From: Epiperipatus broadwayi
Taxonomy: Eukaryota > Onychophora > Udeonychophora > Euonychophora > Peripatidae
Reading direction: 5' to 3'
NCBI GenBank assembly: GCA_028023455.1
Contig: JAQFVV010012400.1
Span: forward strand, 15,057,490 to 15,121,489
DNA: 64,000 nucleotides
In this document: one piece after another, positions 46,995-57,609 of the stretch
Layout: every line of letters starts with the position of its first letter
How positions within the stretch are numbered: position 1 is the first letter of the stretch
Notes under the pieces: model-generated
The model's input: only the letters and a program-made list of their open reading frames with translations
What the model was told of the DNA's origin: nothing
Databases searched by the model: none
Made by a program: the position numbers and the translations under genes

Positions 46995-47410
46995 TTAATG
47001 CTGATGAAGTAGGCAAGGTGAGATAGTAAAAGTGAGTACGTGAACTGCAGCTCCCCATGCCATGATAAGCAGAGAGCCAAGCCGGACTATCAGTACACAA
47101 AGCTCCATGATGTCGTGAGAAAATACCTCATTTTTAAGCACTGCCCCTTCTAAGTACCTAGACAGATCATCCTCAAAGAGTAGTATCCAGAAAAAAAATA
47201 ATAAAAGGCATTGCGCCAACCCTGCTCATCTCTGTGAGACTTAGGGGTATAGATGAGGTCTATTCATGAGACCAAGGCCTATTCATGAGGCCTACTTACA
47301 CACTGCTGGATTACTCTGGGAGCTCAATATCTAGGTCTAGACAGTGCCGAACATATACTTCGGAGCATCATGAACCCTCTGTATCCAAACAGCCCTGCTC
47401 AACTATACAC
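46995..47410. repeat. G+C-richer unclassified patch
   Basis: Contains GGCATTGCGCCAACCCTGCT at 47206-47225, matching a phrase at 10795, and the near-duplicate TCTATTCATGAGACCAAGG / CCTATTCATGAGGCC. A 74-codon minus-strand frame (46995-47219) is hydrophobic with a plausible membrane-like stretch, but the sequence looks like repeat DNA rather than a gene. Confidence 0.35.
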
Positions 47411-47419
47411 TCACCATAA

Positions 47420-48070
47420 GCATAAAAAGTACAAATTCATGCATCACTTTCAAAATGTAATTTTACATATGTGTGTGCATGTGTGCACACGCTGATGTTT
47501 ACATCATATTTTAACTTAACAGCAATAATATTATATTTTCATTATTAAATTCTTTGGAAAATATGCACAAATTTTATACATATACATGTGTGCATAAACA
47601 AAATATAGATATACTGTCATTTAAAATTAGTTTCAATTTATAAGTTCTTTTTTTTCCTTAAAAAAAAGTATAGTCAATTTTTGACAGGTATTTGTTGATT
47701 AATTATCAATGTTTTTAAATTAAATTATTGAATAATCGATTCTTTACTTTTTTTTTTAATATAAATTTTTCAAAATAATGTCCAAGAGGACTACTGTTCA
47801 AAAACATCTCTTTTGTCTTTAAAAACAGATGTTCAATGAATTATTTTTGATTCTTAATTATAATTCAAGCAAAATTACTTTATATTCTTTTAAATATAGA
47901 TTTTTAACTGACTTAAAATAATATTGTTCTATATATGTCTATTTTTATATGACATTTTAAAATAACTCACCAGCTATATATACATTTATCTGTGCTTTTC
48001 TGAATATATCTGATGCAGCATACATGTAATTAATTCTTCAGCAAGCTGGAAGATTTTTCTTGGTGAGTTT
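47420..48070. other. A+T-rich DNA with no gene seen
   Basis: Microsatellite-like TGTGTGCATGTGTGCACAC near 47470 and A/T homopolymers; nothing else supported. Confidence 0.5.
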
Positions 48071-48075
48071 GGTTT

Positions 48076-48247
48076 TTAGTGACTGTCATAATCAGGAAAA
48101 ATGTAATCCAGGTAAAATGTTGGTCTGTAGTTGGTCTCCCATCTGTGTAGAACTGTTCCAGGCAAGCAGCTGTCCTTTCCATGTTTAAGGCTATGAATTA
48201 CAGCACAAAGAAGTGGGTCATTTTCTCCATGTGAATTCAAACTCCTG
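48076..48247 (-). CDS. Candidate terminal coding exon (unidentified gene)
   Basis: On the minus strand CTGTTTTCCTTAG ends at 48248, a good acceptor. From there one base completes a codon and 56 codons stay open to TAA at 48078-48076 (172 bases in all). The peptide begins RSLNSHGENDPLLCAVIHSL, continues through SCLPGTVLHRWETNYRPTFY and ends LDYIFPDYDSH. Local G+C is about 40%, well above its surroundings, and the amino-acid usage is balanced rather than low-complexity. The same frame is closed by TAG 15 bases upstream of the acceptor, as expected for intron sequence. I do not recognise the protein. A relationship to the candidate exon at 44074 (same strand, downstream) is possible but unproved. 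Confidence 0.4.
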
Positions 48248-48409
48248 CTAAGGAAAACAGTCTATTATCTTGCCTTCAACTACATCAGTTTATGGTAGCT
48301 ATTCTGCAAATTCTCTGGTCAGCTAAAACCAACTGCTGCACTTTATCAAGTTGCAGTAAAATATTGAAACCAATTTTCAGCTGACCGTTCTTACAAAAAT
48401 TATTATCCA

Positions 48410-49170
48410 GACTGACTGATATTTTTTATCAGCTCTTTTTATAAAATCATCTGAGGTGTTATAACAACACCTTGATTAAAAACAGAATTTTATTTTTATC
48501 TCTCTAATCCCTTGGAATCTATATACATGTTTTTACTTAGGGGATTTTTAATAGATAAAAAATTTGTTTAATTAATTAAAAAATTCCAAAAATAAGTATG
48601 GTGTTTTTACATTTCAAAATCAGAATAATAATAATAATAATACAATATTTATATTTATTCAGACCTTTTAAAAGTTTAATTTATAAAACAATATTTTAAA
48701 TCAGAGTTATTATTTATTTATTTCTATTTCAGTAAATGTAGAAAATATCTACTATAATTTTTGTCTGTGTTTATTTCTACTTTTCCTTTACTTTATATAT
48801 ATATGCACACACACTATATTATTATAGATGTACCATGTAACCCAACCAGTTACAATATAGATGTCCGCATATTCTAAACTTATGATATGATCATTTACAT
48901 TTTATTTTATAAGGCCAAATATGTTAGGTATATTTAGCATTACAGGTTTGATTGATTTTTTACCTATTTCATTGCATTTCTTCCGCAGGAATATATATCC
49001 TTACTTTGGAAAATTAAATAGATATTTCCCTTTTGAATATGATCCACACAAATGTGGGAATATTCCTTTTACTTCTGATCTGAAGGATCATCATTTTGAT
49101 CATTAAGTGGGCAGTGGATCGTTCATGCCTGTTGGTGAAATTATTAATGTTCATGGGGAAGATGCTCATT
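48410..49170. other. A+T-rich DNA; one uncertain plus-strand frame
   Basis: The frame at 48921-49106 (61 codons, ending PFTSDLKDHHFDH) is less biased than most, and contains FFRRNIYPYFGKLNRYFPFE, but lies immediately before repeat H copy 2 and may be part of that element. Otherwise microsatellites and A+T-rich DNA. Confidence 0.4.
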
Positions 49171-49179
49171 CCTTCACAC

Positions 49180-49765
49180 CATGATCCATTATGTCTCTAA
49201 TGATATCCTGCAACAGATGGAAATTCCTGTCAGCATAATTGTGTTATAATTCTCATTTTGCAGTGATCACATCAGTATATCAGAAAACTAATGGTTTGGA
49301 TGCGAACTTTTAGTCTAGAGTTAAAAGGGTTAGTTAAGTGCGTATTCTATGTAGCATATTAACACTTAGCAGAATATTAAAATTGTGTTAAATTTATTGA
49401 ATGTACTCATCTGTGCATATAACTTAATCAAATCTATTTAATAGTTAATTCAATCTTCAGAATGTTTGTATTAATGTGTGTGTGTGTGTGTGTGTAATAA
49501 AAAAATGTTTGGTGAATTAATTTTGGCAGTAACTTATTTTATATATTTTATTAATAATATTTTAAAATCAAAAATTATAAATTTTAAATATACAGTGTGA
49601 TATTTTAAGCTCAATTTCTCCATGAACTAGTCAATGGGGCTTTCGGGTTGATATGAGTAACCTCACCCATATGTATATGCCACCTTTATAAATTTTCTAG
49701 GTTCGAATAGTCTAGTGGCACCCTAGCATGGCAGATTTGTGAGGTTCCAATGACCATTATAATAT
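49180..49765 (+). repeat. Dispersed repeat H, copy 2 (about 585 bp)
   Basis: Same order of blocks as copy 1 at 44440. It has a longer (GT)n tract (49476-49493) where copy 1 has TGTGTGTGTG, and ends CTAGGTTCGAATAGTCTAGT then GGCACCCTAGCATGGCAG. Beyond the shared end both copies run into unrelated A+T-rich DNA. Confidence 0.8.
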
Positions 49766-49769
49766 ATAT

Positions 49770-52375
49770 ATATATGTTCTCTCTCTCAATTTAGTACTCC
49801 ACTATCTTTTTATAATTATATTATTTTATTATGTCATGTAATTTTCTGATATTGATTGCATACAATTTTTAAATTAAATTGTATCATAGAAATTTATATA
49901 CATGAAAAAAACATTTGTACACTATATATAAATTAAAAATCATATACTATATTCAATTTGCTCTATCTGCAAATTTTGGCATCTGCACAAAGGTTTAAAA
50001 CCAAATGTTGCAGATATAGCAAACTCACTGCATATTAATAATAGTAGAGGTAATAGTTGTTGTTTAAGGTCAGGACAGGAATCTTTAAAAAATTTTAAAA
50101 TGACAATTAAATGGAATAATGCTGTAGATTGAAAAATATAGATTGTTCAAGGATTAACTTGAAAATCTGAAGCATATTATTTTGTAATGTGTACTTTTAA
50201 AAGATAATGATTAATATTGGAGCATTTGCAAAATAAAATTGGAGAACAGTTTAACAGAAATAAGATTTCAATAGAGGATGAATTACTGAGATCTGGGTTG
50301 GTATACAAAAAAGCGATAAAAAAAAATTAGATATCACAAAAGTTATTTTGAAAAATGGAGAAAGCAACATTATGAAATATAATTATTACTAACATTTCTG
50401 ATTCAATTTTATTGAAGAAAAAAAAGTCTCTGAAAGAAACATCAGATTGCATGTACAAAAATTTATGAAAGCAATAGATTAATACAATGCCTGTCATTCA
50501 AACATAGGCTGAGATAATTAGACAATAGGAGCAGCAAATCTAGCAAAAATAGATTCCCAATTTCTTAACACAATTATTATAGCATCTCTAAATAATTTGA
50601 AATTCATCGCAAAATTTATTCAAAATTTTAAAACATACAGATAATATAAAAACTCTACATATTATTAATAAATGTTGCCATTAAGGTTTAAAAAGCCCTA
50701 GTAGAATAAAAACTCCAGAAACTCCTTACAAAAGAACAGTAGTGGAAAATTATTAGGTAGTGAGAATTTGGATTAGATTTCATCTTTGTTTTACTCTCTA
50801 GTTAATAATAATTAGGTATTCACTTAACAACCAATACGGATGTTATCTAAGTTGGTTATGGGCAAGCTACAAGAAAAAATCAATCATAAGCATTTTAATT
50901 GGAATTTAAAAATTTTCAACTCTTAATCTGCCAAATTCAATCATAGGCTATGAGAATTGCAGATTCACGGCCTTTACACTTTTTTTGGTTTACTGTTATA
51001 TAATACCTATATATTTATAACATAAAAATATGCACTGAATTAAAAAAATTATATAAAATAAAATCTCTTGTAAAGGTAAAAAAAGAAAAGCCATTTACAA
51101 AGTTTTTTTATTTGCTTTCAATAGATAAAAAGAAAATAAAGTTTATTTTTAAAAAAAGCATTAGAATATATTTATTCAATTATATTTTAAAGAAATATAC
51201 TAAAATGATTTTTGTGTAATTAATTTTAATATATATAGGATTTATTTAAAAAAATAAAAATAATTGAATGGCTTTATTGCTTGTACTTCATAAGAAATTT
51301 GAATGGTGGAAATGACAAAACTGAGCACCAGCCTTGGACCTCCAGCTCTAGAATCTGCCATTCATCACTGCATCAACCTATCCACAATAGTATTTCTTAA
51401 TTGTTAATTTCACTATATTATAGATCATTAATAATATAATAAAATAAAAATCCGCCTTTTATCATCAATCTCATATTGATAGAAAATGACTATTATAAAG
51501 TATACTTAAATTCTTTAGCGTATTTTTTCTTTGAACTTGGCTTAAGAAGCTGAGAATATTTAGTGTATTTATTCTACAAGTATAAAAGTGTAAATTAATA
51601 TTAAATAAATTAGGTAATAAATGAGTATTGCCTCTGGAATAGTTTTTGTATAGAGAAGTTGGCATGCATCTAACTGCAAAAAAAAAAAAACCCCCAATCA
51701 AAGTTATTTAAAATATTATTAAACTCAAATTCAATTTCTAAACTTGAAACTAAGACATGTTTATGAAAAAAAATCATATTTGGATAGCTAATATAATATT
51801 TGCTCCATTTAATATGTTAAAAGAAGGCCACTGATTACATATTATATGGAAAAAAAAATTAATATGATCACATCATTATAAAATAATAACTCTTCATTAT
51901 AAAATAATAACTTTTAAGAACAAAATATATATCCAGGCTAATGTTTATCATAAATCATATATATAAAGATGAATAAAACACAGTTCAAATAAATAATATA
52001 AAATTATCATTTATAAACTTAAGTATAAAATAAGGCTCAAAGAGCTCCCAAATCATGCATGATCTTGTATTATTATTATTATTTCTGACTTTTCAATAGA
52101 TGTCTGCATGTGAAAAGCATAATTTAAAATACTGAATTGCATTTTTAAAAATCTTGATTATAAAAATATATATAAAACACTATCAATAATTTAATCTAGA
52201 TATGGCAAACACATATAGCATTCAAATCACTTTCTATATATATTAAAAATGTAAAATGCATAACACAGTAATGTGGTCGAATGCAAATAATAATAATAAT
52301 AACTCTTCATGTAAATTCTCTTTTCCCATCTCCTTTTTTTAAATTTAACTTTAACAAAATTTTAAACTTCATTGT
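49770..52375. other. A+T-rich DNA with no gene seen
   Basis: Slightly less A+T-rich at 51290-51380, where CTTGGACCTCCAGCTCTAG occurs, but no exon structure supported. An (AAT)n microsatellite is near 52289-52304. Confidence 0.5.
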
Positions 52376-52575
52376 TAGCAGTTGTATTTTTATATTGAAC
52401 TATTTCCATCATCTAATATAAGTATTGAATGTCTTTAGAAAAAATTAACTTTTATTTAAATATTCCAAATACCTTCAACTGTTAGTAATAGCACATCAAA
52501 CAAGTTAGTATATGCACAATGTTTTGAGAGATATTATTCTCTCCTCTTCTGCTGGCCTAACCAGTGACAATACTA

Positions 52576-52656
52576 GCATGGGATTCAAACCTGAATCCTT
52601 AGATTCTTGAGTATTGAATTTTAAGATAATGCTCTAACCAACTGAGCCATCCTGCC
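52576..52656 (-). repeat. tRNA-like sequence in the Penelope tail (left)
   Basis: Minus strand: TGGCTCAGTTGGTTAGAGC (near-perfect A box and D arm, 52649-52631) and GGTTTGAATCC (B box, 52591-52581), separated by about 40 bases that do not fold as a clean anticodon arm. Its mate is at 55448. It resembles a class I tRNA D arm with an expanded middle. It is probably a pol III-promoter SINE head captured or used by the element, not a functional tRNA. Confidence 0.6.
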
Positions 52657-52687
52657 AAAGACAACAGACAGTAGAAATTTCACATAC

Positions 52688-54235
52688 TTATCTATGAGGT
52701 TCCTCCTGATTTCGCCACTTTTTCCTAAGAGCAAAATTGATTAGCAGTTTCCATACATTATGTATAGTCACCCTAGGTTGGCTTATGGGATTTTTTGCCA
52801 TTGACATGTGAGCAGTTTTTTTTAAAGTTACTTCCCAATTGAACATCTGTTCATTGGCACACACATGGCCTGCTACCTTAGACACAGGTTTTCCCTCTTC
52901 TAATCATCAGTTTGTGTTATTGCAAGTGCTTTAGGATCACTGGTCTCACTAATATATATGTTCTTCCACACTCACATGGTATTTCGTAGATGCAGTTTTT
53001 TTATTTTCAGCATTTCAAGTTTAGGCTTTGTAGATGCTAATATTCCTCATAGTGTGGTATGGCTCTGGAAAGCTGTTCTGATGTTACATCAATTGCAGAT
53101 TTTTCTTAATTTATCTGCTATTTTTGGAATGTATGGATAAACTACAGTACCAATAATTGTCTTTTCTCTTGTTGGTTATTTTTGTTTTAACATTTTCTTA
53201 GTAACAGTTGATGGATAAACATTTTTCATAAGAGTTTGTTCTATATAAATCTTTTGAATTTTCCAAATCACTGGTTTTTGAACAAACTTCTTTTGCTCTG
53301 TTCCATAGTGATAGTATAACTCCATGTTTTGTGTTTCTGGTGTGATTGGATGTATAGGGTAGGTATTTTCCTATATGTGTAGGTTTTCGGTAAAGTGTAG
53401 TTTTACTTTGCCATGAGGGAGTTTTGTCACAAGAACATTTGAGAATGCCAACTTTTGTTCTTGTTCTAATTCTATTGTAAATTTTAAGGGGATATGTTGT
53501 TGTTGTGTTTCCAGGAAGTTTGTAGCAGTTCTTCATCATGTGGCCATACAACAAATGTATCATCCACATACTGAAGCTGAATTTTAGGTGGATATAAAGT
53601 AGTTTTTATGGCTAAGGTTTCAAGTTATTCCATGTAAATATTGCTAATCAGGAGAGACCCTGGTGAAGCCTATAGATATTTCTTGATTTTGTTCGAAGAA
53701 TTCTGTATTATATTGAAAGTAGGTTGTTTTTATACAGAATGTTAATAGTTCCATTATACTATCAATAGGAAGAGCTGTTCTTGTTTGTAAACTATTATCA
53801 CTATTTAATTTTTTCCTTCCAATAGACAATGCTTCTTCACATGGTACACTCATGAATAAACTTTCTACATCAAATATTACTAGTAAGTCAGTTTGTTCAA
53901 TCTTCATGATTAATTCTACAAAGTCCCCTGACAAAGGGCTGGGTGTTGTATGCCAAAGGACTTAGAATTTTGAAAAGAAATCTTGCCAAATTTTGGCAAG
54001 GAGAATTTCTAGAATGAACAATAGGTCTTAATGGAACATGATCCTTATGGATTTTAGGTAGACCATAAAGATGAGCAATTTTGCTGAAATATGATGTTAT
54101 TTTACTTTATTCTGAATAAGTGAAGTAGCTGCGATGCTTTCTGAGTAATGCTTGTAGCTTTGTTTCTGTACTCAGTATCAGATTTTTTGTCACTTTTCTA
54201 TATTGGCCTGCACAGGAGTTCTTGTATTTTGTTGT
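52688..54235 (-). pseudogene. Penelope-like RT/GIY-YIG polyprotein relic (minus-strand half)
   Basis: Read right to left: a thumb-less N-terminal stretch (KNSCAGQYRKVTKNLIL), LYGLPKIHKDHVPLRPIV at about 54076-54022 (the Penelope RT2 signature), FDVESLFMSVPCEEAL (53898-53851, RT with the first catalytic Asp), YVDDTFVVW (53571-53545, the YxDD box), KPTHIGKYLPY with the region after it, then ECGR.YI (about 52985-52947, GIY-YIG endonuclease) and KVAGHVCANEQMFNW near the C-terminus. At least four frameshifts or stops break it. The catalytic residues are still visible. The family copies itself by target-primed reverse transcription using RT plus endonuclease. Confidence 0.85.
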
Positions 54236-54243
54236 CAGGAATT

Positions 54244-55395
54244 CTAGATACTTTGTAGAATTAACCAAGAACATTAAAATTGAAGGAACTGACTTACTGG
54301 TAAGCTTTGATGTGGAAAGTATATTCATGAATGTACCATGTGAAGAAGCATTGTCTATTGTAAGGAAAATCAAATGGTGATAATAGTTTACAAATCAGAA
54401 CAGCTCTTCCTATTGATAGTATAAAGGAATTATTAGCATTCTATATAAAAACAACCTACTTTCAATATACCACAGAATTCTAAAGTTTGGCTTCAGTGTG
54501 TGGATGATACATTTGTTGTATAGTCACATGGTGAAGCACTGCTACAAACTTTCTGGAAACACATCAATAACATATTCCCTTAAAATTTACAATAGAATCA
54601 GAACAAGAACAAAAATTGGCATTCTTAGATGTTCCTGTGACAAGACTCCCTCATGTCAATATCAAAACTACAGTTTACCAAAAACCTACACATACAGAAA
54701 AATACCAAGCCTATATATCAAATCACACCAGAACCACAAAACATGGAGTTATACTATCACTATGGAACAGAGCAAAAGAAGTTTGTTCAGAAACCAGCAA
54801 TTTGGAAAAAGATTTATATAGAACAAACTCTTATGAAAAATGGTTATCCATCAGCTGTTATTAAAAAAATGTTAAATAGATGACAAAAAAAAACCACCAA
54901 AGAAAAGACAATTATTGGTACTGTAGTTTACCCATACATTCCAAAAAATAGCAGACAAATTAAAGAAAATCTACAATCAGCATAGCACCAGAACAGCTTT
55001 CCAGAGCCCTACCTCACTATAAGGAATTCTAATATCTACAAAGCCTAAACTTGAAATGCTGAAAAGAAAAAACTGCATCTATGAAATACCATGTGAATGT
55101 GGAAGAACATATATTGGTGAAATTAGTCATCCCATTGAAAAGTGCTTGCAAAAACACAAACTGATGATTAGAAGAGAGAAATCATGTGTCTAAGATAGCA
55201 GACTATGTATGTGCCAATGAACATATGTTCAAGTGGGAAAATACAAAAATATTGGATAGAGAAGAAAAGGTACAATGAAGCAAATTTAATGACAATGGAA
55301 AAAAATCCCATAAGCCACCACAACCTAATGTGACTATACATAATGTATGGAAAGCATTAATCAACTTTGCTCTTAGGAAAAAATAGAGAAATCGG
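54244..55395 (+). pseudogene. Penelope-like RT/GIY-YIG polyprotein relic (plus-strand half)
   Basis: Starts inside RT at RNSRYFVELTKNIK, then FDVESIFMNVPCEEALSIV (54307-54363), VDDTFVV followed by a stop (54501-54524), KPTHTEKYQAYISNHTRTTK (around 54683-54742), IYIEQTLMKNGYPSAVIKKM (around 54814-54873) and IPCECGRTYIGE (about 55092-55127, the GIY-YIG block). Compared with the minus half it lacks the PKIHK region and about 100 bases between the first RT block and YVDD. Amino-acid identity to the other half is high by eye, so both derive from one source. Confidence 0.85.
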
Positions 55396-55447
55396 GAGGA
55401 ATCTCATAGATAAGTATGTGAAATTTCTATTAACTGTTGCCTTTAGA

Positions 55448-55526
55448 AGGATGGTTCAGTTGGTTAGAGCATTACTTTAAAACTCAATTCTCAAGAATTA
55501 AGGGTCCAGGTTTGAAACCCATGCTA
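55448..55526 (+). repeat. tRNA-like sequence in the Penelope tail (right)
   Basis: GGATGGTTCAGTTGGTTAGAGC (shown to 22 only as A box plus D arm; key bases TTCAGTTGGTTAGAG at 55455-55469) and GGTTTGAAACCC (B box, 55509-55520). Inverted mate of 52576-52656. It lies just 3' of the endonuclease remnant in both halves, so it was already part of the source element before the inverted duplication. Confidence 0.6.
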
Positions 55527-55739
55527 GTATTGTCACTGGTCAGGCCAGCAATGTGTGAAGAAAAGGGGAGAATAATATCTCTCAAAATGTTGTGCATTGA
55601 TGTGCTATTATAAACAATTGAATGTATTTGGAATATTTAAATAAAAGTTAAATTTTTCTAGACATTCAATACTCATATTAGATGATGAAAATAGTCCAAT
55701 ATAAAAATACAACTACAACACCATCATCACAAACCTTTA

Positions 55740-57060
55740 GGAAAACACTTCATTGTTGATACTTTAACAAAACAAATTTATAGCTTCATTTTACAGAATA
55801 ATAAAAAAAGGGTTTTTAAAATAAATATTTACATACTCTTATATAAGGTACAATCTATTTACTATGGCAAACAAAAAGTTTTGTTTGGAAATAAATAATA
55901 TTGAAAGTACCAAGTAAAATTTGTAATAAGCACAAATTCAGGGTGTCCAAATGTTAAACAGTCAAAAAAAGTATACATGCATGTATTTCATAATCTAGGA
56001 AATTCTCTATAAATCTCAATATAATAATATGCTGACTATGAATAGTTATAATTTTATAGAACACAGCACAGCATGACTTAATCTAAACAGCAAAAATATG
56101 AGAAACCAGTTTTATGATTTACAATTTAATATTTATATATTTAAAAAATGCATAATATATATAATTTTGAAAATAAAATAATATGCATCTTACCTTCTAC
56201 TTCTGAACTAATTTCAGCCATTTTTTTTATTTCAAAGCGTTGTTGTTAAATCCATACACGTATAATCCAAAAAAGCTAGGAAAAAAAAAGAATTATAATC
56301 AGAAACAATGATAACAGATTAATTAAATAAGATATAACTTTTTAAACACCTCCCTAACTTATAATAGATACTGATTTTATTAATGTTCAAAGTACAAGAG
56401 AAAGAAAAAACCCATAATAAACAAAATGGCAGCAGTTGAGAATTGTTAAGTACAACAATTATTTTAAAAACTCTAAAATCAATGGTTCAATTAAGATCTT
56501 TTATTATTCACTATCATCCCCCTCACCTACAGCCAACAATATATATATATTGATATAAATATTACAAACTACTTTCACAATTGATTATTATATTTATGTG
56601 ATGCAACTCCAAAATTGAAATTTTAGATTAAACAGTGCTAAAAGATGGAAGATACTGACAATGATTTAGTGTTATTACTTGACTGCAATACTCTATTATT
56701 GGTTATTTAACCAGCTTTCAGTTAGAGAACTTAACACACTTATTAGCACAGTGTGTGTGTGTGTATGTGAGGAGTGAAAATCTATTTCTAACATTGGCAG
56801 ACTATTAATTGCTGTTTGTTAATCATCCAGCATAAATAAGTGACCTTTTGAGTGACAAACCATTCAATTATTTTTTTTAATAAGCTAAAGATATATTACA
56901 AGAAAATCATGATAATCTAAATTTTATAAGTACCAGCTATCTAGCATTGCAAAGCCTAAATTACCAAGATACAAAAAAAATGGATCACTTTCCTCTTGTC
57001 CATTTAAGGTTATAAATAGGCTACAAATCAGATTCTTCAACAAATAATTAAATAAGACAA
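55740..57060. other. A+T-rich DNA with no gene seen
   Basis: Microsatellites such as (GT)n at 56750-56765 and A+T-rich tracts; no coding or repeat-family signal supported. Confidence 0.5.
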
Positions 57061-57063
57061 AAA

Positions 57064-57605
57064 TGTGGGTGATGTGAAAGTTTGTGCTCATATACCATAT
57101 ATATTATATATATTGACACAGGTATATAATAAACCTGTATTTCAATTATTACATAGTAGAATGTCTGCCCATCCCTTGTATATGTATTAAATGGATTATG
57201 TCCTGTATATGAGGAGTCAGATTGACTTTAGGTCAACATGGGTGTGACATGGCCGTTGAGCGTTCCATTATCAGATTTTCAATTGAATAAACAGTTGAAG
57301 AGTTGGAGTATGTAGTGGATTAAAGCCTGTCCACTAAAGTATGATGGTTAGCTACCTTAATATATATCTAAACACTTATTGCATATATGTGTAGAGATGG
57401 TAATCTGGACCAACTGATGATTGTGGTTTAGCATGAAATACATATATTGTTGATTATTTATCTTTTTGACATATATGTGTTCAAGTGTATCAGTGATATG
57501 AGATAGAGTGGTGAGCTGTGGGTGGTGTGAAAGTCTGTGCTCATATACCCTATATATTACATATATTGATACAGGTATATAATAAGCCTGTATTTCAGTT
57601 AATAA
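57064..57605 (+). mobile_element. Retrozyme-like repeat, about 453-bp period, 1.2 units (family C)
   Basis: The block TGTGGGTGATGTGAAAGTTT...GTGCTCATATACC...ACAGGTATATAATAAACCTG at 57064-57158 recurs at 57517-57605, a 453-base offset, so this is a little over one tandem unit. The unit holds one hammerhead motif (57395-57463). A second, decayed copy of the unit is at 20455. There is no open frame. TATA- and AATAAA-like sequences in the repeated block could equally suit an LTR, but the ribozyme and the period fit a retrozyme better. Confidence 0.75.
57395..57463 (+). ncRNA. Type I hammerhead ribozyme motif, family C
   Basis: CTGATGA at 57414-57420, helix II TTGT / GCAT around GGTTTA, GAAA at 57435-57438, helix III ATACATAT at 57438-57445 (ATACGTAT in the sister copy, fully self-complementary), ATA cleavage triplet with cleavage predicted after 57446. 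Helix I pairs ACCAA with TTGTT (TTGGT in the sister, five full pairs), then TAATC with GATTA and AGAT with ATCT across internal loops. The 10.1/11.1 position is U.U, so this copy is probably weak or inactive. Confidence 0.7.
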
Positions 57606-57609
57606 CAAA

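Larger units (their letters stand above)
52382..55730. mobile_element. Head-to-head pair of Penelope-like retroelement relics
   Basis: A 3.3-kb inverted structure. The left half encodes on minus and the right half on plus, with the 5' ends meeting near 54236-54244 and the 3' ends facing outward. Each half has Penelope-type reverse transcriptase and a GIY-YIG endonuclease remnant, then a tRNA-like sequence, then a terminal tail that is inverted between the two ends (TATTGAACTATTTCCATCAT at left; the complement at 55690-55715). Penelope-like elements are known for inverted and 5'-truncated multimers, which fits. Both halves have many stops and frameshifts, so the unit is dead. Confidence 0.85.

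Noticed and set aside
52868-52885. CTGATGA (minus strand) followed by GGGAAAACC in the Penelope endonuclease region, resembling a hammerhead core
   Set aside because: It encodes the conserved KHKLMIRRE peptide, the bases between the blocks do not form a helix II, and no helix I pairs across it. The match is coincidental.
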